Of a stretch of 64,000 nucleotides of DNA, positions 36,398 to 46,200 are shown in pieces (position 1 is the first letter of the stretch; each line of letters opens with the position of its first letter). The notes below the pieces were generated by a model, which worked only from the letters and a program-made list of their open reading frames with translations, was not told where the DNA came from and made no database searches. This DNA is from Bacteroidia bacterium (lineage in GTDB: Bacteria > Bacteroidota > Bacteroidia > Bacteroidales > GWA2-32-17). The translations under genes were made by a program, and so were the position numbers. Where the stretch lies: positions 1-64,000 of the forward strand of contig JACREQ010000079.1 of the NCBI GenBank assembly GCA_016218155.1, written 5' to 3'.

Positions 36398-37891
36398 ATG
36401 AAAACAAAGCTTAAAATTTTTGCATTAGGATTACTTTCTTTCACTGCAGTATTTTTTAACTCATGTAAGAAAGACAAAACAGAAGAAACAACTGATACTA
36501 CTAAAAAGTATGTGTTGGTTATAGAAAATGGCGCACAAACAATGTCACCTGATGGGCATATTACTTATACCGCTGTTTTAGTTGATGTTAATGGCGCTGT
36601 GTCACCTGCAACAGGGATTACTTGGACCTCTTCAAGTACAACTATTGCAACAATTAATACTGCAGGTGTTGTGACAGCAGTTTCTACTGGCGAAGTAAAA
36701 ATTACTGGTTCAGTTACTAAAGATAATGTTACATATTCAGCATCTGTTCCATTAGGAATAAGTATTCCATCTGCTTTTGCAGTTGCACCATCTGCAATTG
36801 TTTGGAATAAAGGAGATAATCTTCAGTTAGAATCTGTTTATATGTCTACAACTGGTGTTACAAATCCAACTTGTACTTACGAATCAAGTAATACTGCAAT
36901 TGCAACAGTTTCTTCAACCGGATTGGTTACTTTTGTTGAAGTTGGTGAGTGTCACATAACTGTTACAGCAACAAGTATTCAGGGTAATCCTGTTGTAACT
37001 GTACCTGTTCTCGTTATTGGTATTCCGGAAGTTGCAATTCCGATTATCAGAATTGAAGTTAATCCTCCTTCAAAAGATTTATTTAAAAATGAAACTCAGC
37101 AGTTGGCAGCTAAAGCATTTAAAGGTGATGGTACTGAAGCAACCGGAATCTCATTTACATGGAATTCTACAGATCCAGCAATTGCAAGTGTTAGCAGTAC
37201 AGGATTGGTAACACCGTTAAAAACAGGAACAACTTATATTCAGGCAAAAGCTGATGGAATTATTGGTCAGGCAGAAATTACTGTTAACTCAGATACATTG
37301 GTTGTTGTAACTCCATTTTACACATCTATACCTGCAGGCGGAACAAAACAATTTACAGTACAGGCATATCATATTACAAGAACCTCTTCTGCACCTTATA
37401 CCGGAATTACATTTGATTGGCAAATTCCTACTTATGGTTTTCCTATGTTTGACATTGCAACAGTAAATGCTACAGGACTTGTAACATTAAAATCAAATGC
37501 TTTTGCAGGAATGTCAACTTTTGTAATGGCTTACGATCATAATAATCCATGGGTTGGAAGCGTAGGTACAATAATGGTTGGAATTGCCGATGACTGTGAT
37601 TGTGGCTCTGGAAATTCATCTGTAAATAGCATTCAGGTGGCTAATGGAAGCACAATAAATATGACAATGATTTCTGGGGTTCCTGTTCAGCTTAATGTTA
37701 CAGCACTGGATGCAGTTGGTGGAACTGTTGCTAGTCCAAATTTAGTATATTGTTCGGATAATATTTTGGTTGCCAGTGTTGATGCGAACGGTCAGATTAT
37801 TGCTGCAGGTGAAGGCGATGCAGTTATTAAAATTTGCTCAGGCACATATGCAGAAACAACTGTAAATGTTCATGTAACATTAATGAAATAA
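36398..37891 (+). CDS. Lipoprotein with five Big_2-type Ig-like domains
   Basis: 497 residues. A lipoprotein signal peptide ends NSCKKDK, with the lipidated cysteine near residue 23. The rest is about five bacterial Ig-like (Big_2) domains of 75-95 residues, each with the signature I-A-T/S-V/I-x-x-x-G-x-V: ATINTAGVVTAVSTGEVKIT, ATVSSTGLVTFVEVGECHIT, ASVSSTGLVTPLKTGTTYIQ, ATVNATGLVTL and ASVDANGQIIAAGEGDAVI. Cysteines occur only in the later domains (CDCGSG). It is probably a surface or periplasmic lipoprotein; no enzymatic domain is present. A strong bidirectional terminator follows. Function unknown. Confidence 0.85.
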   Translation: MKTKLKIFALGLLSFTAVFFNSCKKDKTEETTDTTKKYVLVIENGAQTMSPDGHITYTAVLVDVNGAVSPATGITWTSSSTTIATINTAGVVTAVSTGEVKITGSVTKDNVTYSASVPLGISIPSAFAVAPSAIVWNKGDNLQLESVYMSTTGVTNPTCTYESSNTAIATVSSTGLVTFVEVGECHITVTATSIQGNPVVTVPVLVIGIPEVAIPIIRIEVNPPSKDLFKNETQQLAAKAFKGDGTEATGISFTWNSTDPAIASVSSTGLVTPLKTGTTYIQAKADGIIGQAEITVNSDTLVVVTPFYTSIPAGGTKQFTVQAYHITRTSSAPYTGITFDWQIPTYGFPMFDIATVNATGLVTLKSNAFAGMSTFVMAYDHNNPWVGSVGTIMVGIADDCDCGSGNSSVNSIQVANGSTINMTMISGVPVQLNVTALDAVGGTVASPNLVYCSDNILVASVDANGQIIAAGEGDAVIKICSGTYAETTVNVHVTLMK

Positions 37892-37907
37892 TATGTTATT
37901 TTTAATC

Positions 37908-37942
37908 AAAAAAGGGAAGAAAATTAATTTCTTCCCTTTTTT
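37908..37942. terminator. Bidirectional intrinsic terminator
   Basis: A perfect 15-bp stem (AAAAAAGGGAAGAAA with its complement) around the 5-base loop ATTAA. It gives a T-run after the stem on both strands, and lies between the convergent Ig-like lipoprotein and symporter genes. Confidence 0.85.
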
Positions 37943-37970
37943 GTTTCTTTATTAATGTTATTTGCTTTTA

Positions 37971-39428
37971 CTAAATTTTCTTTTTCATAAACCCGCTTAG
38001 CCACAAAAAAATAAATGTAAATAACCCGTTTATTATAAGCAGTTCATAACCCAGTTCATATCCGTTAAAAAGTTGCTTAGAGTAAGTGCTTAGAAAAAAG
38101 CAAATTACAGGAGAAAGAATAGCAATAACTGGAACAATTTTATCTGAAACAGGTCTTTTGGTAAATAAACCAAAGCTGTATAACCCCAAAAGTGGACCAT
38201 AAGTATAACCTGCAACAGTGAGAAGTTTGCCGATAACTGCCTGGTCGTTAATTGCCCTGAAAACTACAATTATAATTAATAAGAGCAAAGCAAATGAAAG
38301 ATGAACTTTGTATCTTGTGTTACGGATTTGTTTTTCTTCCAGCTTTCTTTTATTTAATCCTAAAAAATCGACACTAAAAGAAGTTGTAAGAGAGGTTAAA
38401 GCACCGTCGGCACTTGGGAAAGCTGCAGAAATTAATCCAATCAGAAATATTATTCCAACAGCCGGACTAAAATATTTTAGTGCTAACAAAGGGTAAAGAT
38501 CATCTGTTGTTTTTGGAACAGTAATATTGTTTGCACCGGCATACATATAAAGTATTGCTCCTAAAAATAAAAACATAAATATTACAAACACCATAATTAT
38601 TGAAAATGTAAACATGTTTTTTTGTGCATCACGTAAACTTTTACAACTTAAATTTTTCTGCATCATCTCCTGATCAAGTCCAGTCATTGTAATGGTAATA
38701 AACATTCCGGCAAAAAATTGTTTTAAAAAATGTCGTTTGTCGTTCCAGTCATCTGCAAAAAACATATCTGACATATTTGATAATCTTACATTATCGATAA
38801 GTTGTGGGAAGCTTATATTCATTTCTGATGAAATAAAAACAATAGTTAAAACTACTGCTGTAAGCATGCCTACAGTTTGTAAAGAATCTGTCCAGACCAG
38901 TGTTTTTACTCCGCCCTGATAAGTATATAAAATTACTAAAACTATAAAAATTAAAACTGTTACCCAGAATGGAACATTCCATGCATCAAAAACAAAAATT
39001 TGTAATACGTTAATTACAATATACATTCTGAACGAAGCACCTAAACTTCTTGAAATAATAAAGAAAAATGCACCTGTTTTATAAGACCAGAAACCAAATC
39101 TGGTCTCAAGATATGAGTAAATAGAAGTTAGATTTAATTTATAATATAAAGGTAACAAAACAGTTGCTATAACAATATATCCAAATAAATATCCAAAAGC
39201 CATCATCATGTACGAAAACTGTGTAGAACCAACCCAACCGGGAACAGACATAAATGTAACACCAGACAGTGAAGTGCCAATCATTCCGAATGCAACAACA
39301 AACCATGGTGATTTTTTGTTTGCGTTAAAAAATGTATGTGAAGTAGCTCCTTTTGATGTAAAATATGCAATTGCCATTAAAACAACAAAATATACTGCGA
39401 TTATGGAAAAAACTAATATTGAACTCAT
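37971..39428 (-). CDS. Sodium:solute symporter family protein
   Basis: 485 residues with about 13 hydrophobic helices. SSS-family features are the early FNANKKSPWFVVAFGMIGTS segment (helix 2), MSVPGWVGSTQFSY, YLETRFGFWSYKTGAFFFII (helix 4) and YQGGVKTLVWTDSLQT (helix 5/6), and AAFPSADGALTSLTTSFSVD at helix 8 with the Na2-site serine/threonines. It should import a solute with Na+ across the inner membrane. The substrate cannot be told. It is divergent from recR and convergent with the lipoprotein gene, so transcribed alone. Confidence 0.9.
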   Translation of the reverse strand: MSSILVFSIIAVYFVVLMAIAYFTSKGATSHTFFNANKKSPWFVVAFGMIGTSLSGVTFMSVPGWVGSTQFSYMMMAFGYLFGYIVIATVLLPLYYKLNLTSIYSYLETRFGFWSYKTGAFFFIISRSLGASFRMYIVINVLQIFVFDAWNVPFWVTVLIFIVLVILYTYQGGVKTLVWTDSLQTVGMLTAVVLTIVFISSEMNISFPQLIDNVRLSNMSDMFFADDWNDKRHFLKQFFAGMFITITMTGLDQEMMQKNLSCKSLRDAQKNMFTFSIIMVFVIFMFLFLGAILYMYAGANNITVPKTTDDLYPLLALKYFSPAVGIIFLIGLISAAFPSADGALTSLTTSFSVDFLGLNKRKLEEKQIRNTRYKVHLSFALLLLIIIVVFRAINDQAVIGKLLTVAGYTYGPLLGLYSFGLFTKRPVSDKIVPVIAILSPVICFFLSTYSKQLFNGYELGYELLIINGLFTFIFLWLSGFMKKKI

Positions 39429-39542
39429 GCTAAACTATTTACAATTTATAATTATTGTTTTATTTTTCACCATCTATAATTACAATTATACATATTTGAA
39501 GTCTATTTCTTATTACATTTGCATTAAATTATCCCCAATTTT

Positions 39543-40169
39543 ATGAACCCTTCAGGTTATCCCTCTAAACTACTTGAAAAAGCAGTAAATGAATTCTCAA
39601 AGCTTCCCGGTATTGGACAAAAAACCGCTTTTCGTCTTGTAATGCATTTATTAAAACAGGGCAAACTTCCAGTTTTTGAATTTGCAACATCGTTAACAAC
39701 TCTTGCTGACGAAATTAAATATTGTAAATCTTGCCATAATATTTCCGATAATGATATTTGTGAAATTTGTAGTGATGGTCGTAGAGATAATGGTTTACTC
39801 TGTGTTGTTGAGTCGGTTAAAGATGTAATGGCTATTGAAAATACTCATCAGTTTAAGGGTGTTTATCATGTTCTTGGAGGTTTAATTTCGCCAATGGATG
39901 GTGTTGGACCATCTGATTTAAATATTTCTACGTTGGAAGAAAAAGCTGCTTCTGGTAATTTTCGGGAAATAATTCTTGCGCTAAGTACTACTATGGAAGG
40001 AGATACTACAAATTATTATGTGTATAAAAAACTTAGTCGTTTTGAAGTTGAGATAACAACTATCGCACGCGGTGTTGCAATCGGAGACGAGTTGGAATAT
40101 GCTGATGAGGTAACTTTAGGTAAATCAATTACAAACCGAGTACATTTTGAGATGACAGTTAAAGGTTAA
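39543..40169 (+). CDS. recR: Recombination mediator protein RecR
   Basis: 208 residues, about the expected 200. An HhH motif ([16 protein letters not shown]) at the N-terminus is followed by a four-cysteine zinc finger ([16 protein letters not shown]) and a Toprim domain beginning [15 protein letters not shown] with [16 protein letters not shown]. With RecF/RecO it loads RecA onto gapped DNA. A C-terminal Walker-B-like segment ([18 protein letters not shown]) completes the family pattern. No dnaX is upstream, unlike in many other bacteria. High confidence. Confidence 0.96.
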   Translation: MNPSGYPSKLLEKAVNEFSKLPGIGQKTAFRLVMHLLKQGKLPVFEFATSLTTLADEIKYCKSCHNISDNDICEICSDGRRDNGLLCVVESVKDVMAIENTHQFKGVYHVLGGLISPMDGVGPSDLNISTLEEKAASGNFREIILALSTTMEGDTTNYYVYKKLSRFEVEITTIARGVAIGDELEYADEVTLGKSITNRVHFEMTVKG

Positions 40170-40222
40170 CTGTATTTAATTCCTATTCATTTTAAACAAA
40201 GTTAAATCTTAAGTGAACCTAA

Positions 40223-40251
40223 TTGTATTAAATTCAAAAATGATACTTTTG
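40223..40251 (+). promoter_or_regulatory. Promoter of the 200-residue envelope protein
   Basis: TTG at 40223-40225 and TACTTTTG at 40244-40251 with an 18-base spacer. It sits inside the longer possible reading frame beginning at 40213, and so supports the start at 40270 rather than 40213. Confidence 0.5.
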
Positions 40252-40269
40252 CAAAAAAAAATAAAAATC

Positions 40270-40872
40270 ATGAAAAAAACATTTTTTATTATACTTGTTT
40301 TAATATCAGGTATATCAATTAATATTAAATCTCAGGAAATGAAAAAAGGGACTAACTTTTTAAGTCTGGGTGTTGGTCCAAGTCTTAATTATTATCATTT
40401 TTCTGCTGTTGGAACCTTTGGAGGAACTCCGGCTGTTAGAGTTTCATTTGATCATGGGTTTAAAAAAATTGGTCCGGGAACATTAGCTTTTGGTGGATTA
40501 GTTGGTTCATTTGCAAAAACATATAAGGGAATATATACTGATGGAATTTGGCCTGTAGTAAACACATACAATTATACTCAACACTACGTATATTTAGTTG
40601 TTGCCTTCAGAGCTGCATATTACTATAACTTTGGTAAGCTAATTAATACTCCTGAATTAAATGCATATGCAGGATTTGCAACAGGTGTTAGACAAAGATT
40701 TTATAGTTATTCGGGTCCTGCTGCATATAAGCCATCTTACCAGGGTGGAGCTGATTTTCATACTGCAGCATTTGCAGGAGCAAATTATTTTGTAACTAAA
40801 AAGATTGCATTTTTTACAGAGTTTGGTTATGATATTAGCTATTTTACTGCTGGAGTAACATTTCATTTATAA
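40270..40872 (+). CDS. Predicted outer-membrane beta-barrel protein
   Basis: 200 residues starting at the ATG at 40270, where a signal peptide (MKKTFFIILVLISG...) ends near SINIKSQ. An upstream ATG at 40213 is in frame, but the promoter lies between the two. The mature part has Gly/aromatic alternating strands (FLSLGVGPSLNYYHFS, TLAFGGLVGSFAKTYKG, LNAYAGFATGVRQRFY) and ends FTAGVTFHL with the terminal aromatic residue of outer-membrane barrels. It is probably a small barrel of unknown role. It follows recR by 100 bases but has its own promoter. Confidence 0.7.
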   Translation: MKKTFFIILVLISGISINIKSQEMKKGTNFLSLGVGPSLNYYHFSAVGTFGGTPAVRVSFDHGFKKIGPGTLAFGGLVGSFAKTYKGIYTDGIWPVVNTYNYTQHYVYLVVAFRAAYYYNFGKLINTPELNAYAGFATGVRQRFYSYSGPAAYKPSYQGGADFHTAAFAGANYFVTKKIAFFTEFGYDISYFTAGVTFHL

Positions 40873-40954
40873 TTATTTTTATTTTTGTTCGTTTGATACA
40901 ACAATCAAACTTTCATGTTAATTGTATATTTTTACCCGTTGATATTTTAACTGG

Positions 40955-42916
40955 TTGAAACTTTCCGTAATCATAGTAAACTATAATGTAAAGCACTTTT
41001 TAGAGCAGTGCTTACATGCTGTCATAAAGGCTGCAAAAAGCATTGAAACAGAAATATTTGTTATAGATAACCGTTCTGTGGATGGATCCTGTGCAATGGT
41101 TAAGGAAAAATTCCCTAATGTTATTTTAATTGAGAATACCGAAAACTTAGGGTTTTCAAAAGCAAATAACCAGGCAATTAATAAATCTAAAGGGGAATAT
41201 GTTTTATTGCTAAATCCCGATACTGTTGTTGAAGAAGATACTTTTGTTAAAGTTGTTGAATTTATGGATTTGCATCCTGAGGCCGGTGGTCTTGGAGTAA
41301 AAATGATCGATGGAAAAGGGAATTTTTTGCCCGAATCAAAACGAGGATTGCCAACGCCTTCAGTAGCTTTTTATAAAATATTTGGATTGTCAAAATTGTT
41401 TCCAAAATCAAAAACATTTAGCAAATATCACTTAGGAAATTTAAGTAAGGACGAAAATCACGAAATAGAAATTCTATCTGGCGCATTTATGCTTATGCGA
41501 AAAGAAGCACTCGATAAAACTGGTTTACTTGATGAGTGTTTTTTTATGTATGGCGAAGATATAGATCTTTCGTATAGACTGATATTAGCCGGTTACAAGA
41601 ATTATTATTTTTCAAAAACTACAATTATTCATTATAAAGGTGAGAGCACAAAAAAAGGAAGCATAAATTATGTTCGAATGTTTTATAATGCAATGTCAAT
41701 ATTTGCAAGAAAACATTTTTCAAAAGGAAATGCTAATATATTTTCTGTTTTAATTTCGATTGCAATATGGTTTAGGGCAGCATTAGCATTGGCAACACAG
41801 TTTTTTAAAAGCATGGCAACTCCTGTTTTTGATGGAGCTGTTATTTATTCTGGGTTCTATGTGATAACAAAATACTGGGAAGAATATAAATATCATGGTG
41901 ATGGAAGTTATCCTCTGATGTTTTTAAAATATGTTGTGCCGGTATATATTTTACTATGGGTGTTTTCGATTTTTTATTTGGGTGGATATTCCAGACCGGT
42001 TAAGATTAAAAATGTATTTAAAGGAATTGGATTTGGAATATTGTTAGTATTAGTTTTTTATGCATTGTTGAGTGAAACAATGCGATTCTCAAGAGCTATT
42101 TTATTAATAGGAATGCTTTGGACCGTTATTGCAGTTCCTGCATTTCGGTTTTTACTCCATTTTTCAGGAATCTCTGTTTTTAAACTACACAAATACAGAA
42201 AGAAACGAATTGTCTTAGCGGGAAGTATAGAAGAATGTACGCGTGTTGAGCAGCTTTTAAAAAATACAGGATTGCAATTTGATTTAATAGGATTTGTTAC
42301 AACAAATGGCCTAATTGCAAATGACAAGTTTATTGGAGGTTTGGATGAGTTAACAGAGATTGCTCAGATAAACCGTATTGATGAAATTGTTTTTTGTTCT
42401 CGCGATATTCCTTCTGCAAATGTAATAAGAAGCATGGTAAATCTTTCGGCATTTAATATTGATTATAAAATTGCCGGTCCCGAGAGTATTGCTATAATCG
42501 GTAGTAATTCAATCGACACAGCAGGTGATTTGTATGAAGTGCATTTTAATTCAATTGCAAGCGAACTTAATCGTCGCAATAAACGACTTATTGATATTAC
42601 ATTTTCAATTTTACTTTTGGTTTTTCTACCCGTTGTATTATTTTTTGTAAAGAATCCGTTTGGGATGTTCAAAAATATTGCCTTGGTTTTAGCGGGGTTA
42701 AAAACATGGGTTGGTTATATTAATAATCAAAGAAATAATATGCTGCCTAAACTTAAACCGAGTATATTAAATCCGGAACCTAAAAATCAGAGTATCGAAA
42801 TAAATTCTGATATTATTGCCCAAATGAACTTATTATATGCAAAAGATTACAAAGTAACTATTGACATTGCATGTATGTTTAAGAAATTCAGAGAAATTGG
42901 AAATTTAAATAAATAA
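40955..42916 (+). CDS. GT2 glycosyltransferase fused to a glycosylphosphotransferase-like membrane/Rossmann module
   Basis: 653 residues from a TTG start at 40955, where the conserved GT2 beginning MKLSVIIVNYNVKHFLEQCL fits exactly. Residues ~1-250 are a rhamnosyltransferase-like GT-A domain (NTENLGFSKANNQA, LLNPDTVVEED, FMYGEDIDLSYRL). About five membrane helices follow (~265-400), then a nucleotide-binding Rossmann segment (KRIVLAGSIEECTRVEQLL, DEIVFCSRDIP) like the CoA-binding-like domain of polyprenyl glycosylphosphotransferases. The last helix region (RLIDITFSILLLVFLPVVLF) resembles the start of a bacterial sugar transferase domain, but the catalytic part is missing. The protein ends ~100 residues later. 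It probably acts in polysaccharide synthesis at the inner membrane. metF follows 37 bases later. Confidence 0.82.
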   Translation: MKLSVIIVNYNVKHFLEQCLHAVIKAAKSIETEIFVIDNRSVDGSCAMVKEKFPNVILIENTENLGFSKANNQAINKSKGEYVLLLNPDTVVEEDTFVKVVEFMDLHPEAGGLGVKMIDGKGNFLPESKRGLPTPSVAFYKIFGLSKLFPKSKTFSKYHLGNLSKDENHEIEILSGAFMLMRKEALDKTGLLDECFFMYGEDIDLSYRLILAGYKNYYFSKTTIIHYKGESTKKGSINYVRMFYNAMSIFARKHFSKGNANIFSVLISIAIWFRAALALATQFFKSMATPVFDGAVIYSGFYVITKYWEEYKYHGDGSYPLMFLKYVVPVYILLWVFSIFYLGGYSRPVKIKNVFKGIGFGILLVLVFYALLSETMRFSRAILLIGMLWTVIAVPAFRFLLHFSGISVFKLHKYRKKRIVLAGSIEECTRVEQLLKNTGLQFDLIGFVTTNGLIANDKFIGGLDELTEIAQINRIDEIVFCSRDIPSANVIRSMVNLSAFNIDYKIAGPESIAIIGSNSIDTAGDLYEVHFNSIASELNRRNKRLIDITFSILLLVFLPVVLFFVKNPFGMFKNIALVLAGLKTWVGYINNQRNNMLPKLKPSILNPEPKNQSIEINSDIIAQMNLLYAKDYKVTIDIACMFKKFREIGNLNK

Positions 42917-42953
42917 TAGCAACAAAATACAAATAACAAGTAACACGAAGAAA

Positions 42954-43907
42954 ATGAAAGTTGCAGAAATTCTAAGAAACACAAAAAAAACACTTATCTC
43001 TTTTGAAATATTACCTCCACTTAAGGGTGATAGCATTGAGGGAATTTATCGTACAATAGAACCATTGCTTGAATTTAAGCCTCCTTATCTTAATGTAACA
43101 TATCACCGTGAAGAAGTAGTTTATAAAAAACATGAATCCGGTTTATTGGAACGTAGAATAGTTCGTAAACGTCCTGGTACTGTTGCTATCTCAGCAGCGC
43201 TTCATTATAAATATGGAATAGAAGTAGTTCCACATATTATCTGTGGTGGTTTTTCGCGCGAGGAGACTGAAAATGCTTTACTTGAACTACATTTTCTAGG
43301 AATCAGAAATGTGTTAATTGTTAGGGGTGATCCTGATAAATCTACTAAAACATTTGTACCAGAGGAAAATGGAAATAATTATGCGATTGATTTAGTTAAA
43401 CAGGTAATGGATTTAAATCAGGGCAAATATCTTGACGATGATTTAATGAATAGTACAAAAACTTGCTTTTCTGTTGGTGTAGCTGGTTATCCCGAAAAAC
43501 ATCCCGAAGCACCAAATATGAGAAGCGATTTAGCTTATTTAAAAGAAAAGATAGATGCTGGTGCTGAGTATGTTGTTACACAATTATTTTACGACAATCA
43601 GAAATTTTTTAATTTTGTTGATGAGTGTCGCAAAGCCGGAATAACAGTACCAATTGTACCTGGATTAAAACCGATATCTGTTTTAAGTCACTTAAATATT
43701 CTGCCAAAAACATTTTACATAGAAATTCCAGAGGCACTTGAAAAAGAAGCTAAAAAATGTAAAACAAATGATGAAATTAAACAAGTTGGAATTGAGTGGG
43801 CTATAATGCAGTCAAAGGAATTAGTCGCTGCTGGAGTTCCTGTAGTGCACTATTATACAATGGGAAAATCTGACAATACCAGAAAAATTGTTGAAGCAGT
43901 TTTTTAA
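42954..43907 (+). CDS. metF: 5,10-Methylenetetrahydrofolate reductase
   Basis: 317 residues, a TIM-barrel flavoprotein. It reduces 5,10-methylene-THF to 5-methyl-THF for methionine synthesis. The catalytic glutamate lies in LISFEILPP, the flavin/folate block NVLIVRGDPDKS is present, and VGVAGYPEKHPEAPN and GAEYVVTQLFYDN are family hallmarks. The end (WAIMQSKELVAAGVPVVHYY) is complete. It follows the fused glycosyltransferase by 37 bases on the same strand, so they may be co-transcribed although unrelated in function. No metH is in the window. Confidence 0.95.
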   Translation: MKVAEILRNTKKTLISFEILPPLKGDSIEGIYRTIEPLLEFKPPYLNVTYHREEVVYKKHESGLLERRIVRKRPGTVAISAALHYKYGIEVVPHIICGGFSREETENALLELHFLGIRNVLIVRGDPDKSTKTFVPEENGNNYAIDLVKQVMDLNQGKYLDDDLMNSTKTCFSVGVAGYPEKHPEAPNMRSDLAYLKEKIDAGAEYVVTQLFYDNQKFFNFVDECRKAGITVPIVPGLKPISVLSHLNILPKTFYIEIPEALEKEAKKCKTNDEIKQVGIEWAIMQSKELVAAGVPVVHYYTMGKSDNTRKIVEAVF

Positions 43908-44001
43908 ATAACCCAATTTTTATAGTGTTTTTGCAATAATGAATAATAAATATTTAACAATGTTCACCGGTAATTGAATTTACAGTAAAACAATAATTCT
44001 T

Positions 44002-44631
44002 TCAACCAAAAAACACAAAGCCAAAAACCACTGCGATACCTAAAAATAATCCCGCTAATATTTGTAATGGGGTGTGTGCATTTAATCTTAATCTTGCTGT
44101 TGAAACTATTCCGGCAATTAATATGCTGCCAATAATATAATATTGTAAATTAGTTTCCATTCTAATAGATAGAGCAATTAAGGCACCAATAATTCCACCA
44201 AGTCCCATCATGTGATAACTTATTTTCCACCATATTGTTATTAATAATGCAAATGATGCCATTGCCACTATTGATGTAATAAATCCTGTTATAACTGTTG
44301 GTATTGGCAATTTGTTAAGCATATAATATCCAAGAAAATAAAAAACAAGAGTGAAAACAGCCGGCATAATTCTTTCGCTACGACTGTCCATATTTATATT
44401 CTTAATTACTCTTCTGTAGATAAATAATGGCAATGATAGTAGTGGTAAAACACAAGTACAGAATCCAAGAATTATATATAAAAAACTTTTTGCATCATCA
44501 TTCATTGTTTCTAAATATGTGCCTGAATGAAAAAACAGGAATAGCCCCACAGTTGGCATTAGCAAAGGATGAAAAATATACGAGATAATTATTGCTGTGA
44601 TTTTTTCAGCTTTTGTTATTTCCTCTGTCAT
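44002..44631 (-). CDS. PAP2-like integral membrane protein
   Basis: 209 residues with six hydrophobic helices. The segment RSERIMPAVF, the histidine in KISYHMMGLGG, and ARLRLNAHTPLQILAG resemble the spaced Arg/His motifs of PAP2 (type 2 phosphatidic acid phosphatase) proteins, in a form common in Bacteroidota. The classical KxxxxxxRP is not intact (RRVIKNINMDSRSERIMP), so activity on lipid phosphates is uncertain. It lies 10 bases after rpoN on the same strand and may be translated from the same mRNA. Undecaprenyl-pyrophosphate recycling is one possible role; this is inference. Confidence 0.68.
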   Translation of the reverse strand: MTEEITKAEKITAIIISYIFHPLLMPTVGLFLFFHSGTYLETMNDDAKSFLYIILGFCTCVLPLLSLPLFIYRRVIKNINMDSRSERIMPAVFTLVFYFLGYYMLNKLPIPTVITGFITSIVAMASFALLITIWWKISYHMMGLGGIIGALIALSIRMETNLQYYIIGSILIAGIVSTARLRLNAHTPLQILAGLFLGIAVVFGFVFFG

Positions 44632-44641
44632 TTTATAAAAT

Positions 44642-46138
44642 CTAAAGCTCTTTTCTTAGTCTGCCAACCGGAATATTAAGTTGTTCTCTGTATTTAGCAA
44701 TTGTACGACGGGCAATCGGATAACCACGCTGTAGAAGAACTTCAGCAAGTTCTTCATCTGTTAATGGGTTGTGTTTATCTTCTTTTTCTATTTCGTCTTG
44801 TAAAATTTTCTTAATTTCGCGAGTAGAAACTTCTTCGCCTGCATCGTTTTGCATTGATTCAGAGAAAAAGAATTTTAACGAAAATATTCCAAACTGAGTT
44901 TGTACATATTTACTATTTGCAACTCTTGAAATTGTGCTGATATCCAAGCCGGTGACGTCGGCAATATCTTTAAGTATCATCGGTTTCATCATAGTTTCGT
45001 CGCCTTCTCTGAAAAAATCCTGCTGATAACTTACTATTGCGTTCATTGTTATTAACAACGTGTTTTGTCTTTGCTCTAATGCATCAATAAACCATTTTGC
45101 CGAATCAACTTTCTGACGTGCAAAATTAATTGCTTCTTTATCGCGTTTGCCTTTTTTGTTTTTGTTTGCCTGAAAAGTCTGAATCATATTTAAGTAAGTC
45201 TGGCTTACTCTAAGCTCTGGAGCATTACGGGAGTTGAGCGAAACATATAGTTTTCCGTCACTATTGTCAACTACAAAGTCTGGTGTTATTTGGTGAAGAC
45301 TCTTGTTTTGCGGATCTGAAAAAGAATTTCCGGGACGTGGGCTTAAATGAATAATTTCATCAACAGCATTTTTTAATTGGTCTTCGGTTATTGATAATTT
45401 CTTTAAAATTTTATCAAAATGTTTTTTTGTAAACTCTTCAAAACAATCATTAAGAATGGAGATGGCATTTCTGATTGCTGGGTTGCGATGATCTTTTCTG
45501 GTTATCTGTAACAACAGACATTCTTGAAGTGATCTTGCTGCAACCCCGGGTGGATCAAGTTGCTGAACAATTTCAAGAATCTCTAATAATTCATTTTCTG
45601 TAGTAGTTTCGTTTTGTAAAAAAGCTAAATCATCAACAATTGCAGAAATTTCGCGACGTAAGTAACCGTCCTCATCTAAATTTCCAATTAAGTATTCTGC
45701 AAGTTTTGTCTGTTGAGGTGTTAAAAATCTTAGCCCGATCTGCGATGTTAAACTTTCATGAAATGTAGAGCCAGTAGAGTAAATGAATTCTTTTCTGTCA
45801 TCGTCTTTAGAGTAATTGTTTACATTTAAATTGTAATAAGGAGTGTCGTCGTCTTCATCTTCAATGTAATCTTCCAAAGAAAATTCTTCATCTTTTTTGG
45901 GCTCATCTATTTCTTCTTCAAAATCTTCATCTATATTTTCTTCATCCAGACTTAAATCATCATCTACATTGTCAATTTCTTCTTCTGCTTCACCTTCTTC
46001 AAGAGCAGGATTTTCTTCCATCTCTTTTTTAATACGTTGCTCAAGTTCCATTGTAGGAATTTCGAGTAGCTTTATAAGCTGTATCTGTTGTGGCGAAAGC
46101 TTTTGCAAAAGCTTTTGCTGAAGTCTTTGATCTAACAT
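44642..46138 (-). CDS. rpoN: RNA polymerase sigma-54 factor
   Basis: 498 residues. Region I is the glutamine-rich start (LQQKLLQKLSPQQIQLIKLL) that binds core polymerase and enhancer proteins. Region II is strongly acidic (EEIDEPKKDEEFSLEDYIED). Region III holds the core-binding part and the helix-turn-helix, and the RpoN box ARRTIAKYREQLNIP lies near the C-terminus for -24 recognition. It needs AAA+ activators, none of which is in this window. It lies between asnS (62 bases upstream) and the PAP2-like gene, so transcription from the asnS promoter is plausible. Confidence 0.96.
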   Translation of the reverse strand: MLDQRLQQKLLQKLSPQQIQLIKLLEIPTMELEQRIKKEMEENPALEEGEAEEEIDNVDDDLSLDEENIDEDFEEEIDEPKKDEEFSLEDYIEDEDDDTPYYNLNVNNYSKDDDRKEFIYSTGSTFHESLTSQIGLRFLTPQQTKLAEYLIGNLDEDGYLRREISAIVDDLAFLQNETTTENELLEILEIVQQLDPPGVAARSLQECLLLQITRKDHRNPAIRNAISILNDCFEEFTKKHFDKILKKLSITEDQLKNAVDEIIHLSPRPGNSFSDPQNKSLHQITPDFVVDNSDGKLYVSLNSRNAPELRVSQTYLNMIQTFQANKNKKGKRDKEAINFARQKVDSAKWFIDALEQRQNTLLITMNAIVSYQQDFFREGDETMMKPMILKDIADVTGLDISTISRVANSKYVQTQFGIFSLKFFFSESMQNDAGEEVSTREIKKILQDEIEKEDKHNPLTDEELAEVLLQRGYPIARRTIAKYREQLNIPVGRLRKEL

Positions 46139-46200
46139 ATTGCTTTGTTTTCCTTATAAAGACGTAAACGAAAAGATTATTTTAAAGTTTCAAAGATGTT

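Noticed and set aside
40213-40269. N-terminal extension of the 200-residue envelope protein
   Set aside because: It would put a lysine-rich stretch before the signal peptide, and the promoter lies within it.
45897-46121. Serine-rich open frame on the plus strand
   Set aside because: It is the complement of the acidic, Asp/Glu-rich region II of rpoN; such antisense frames come from codon bias.
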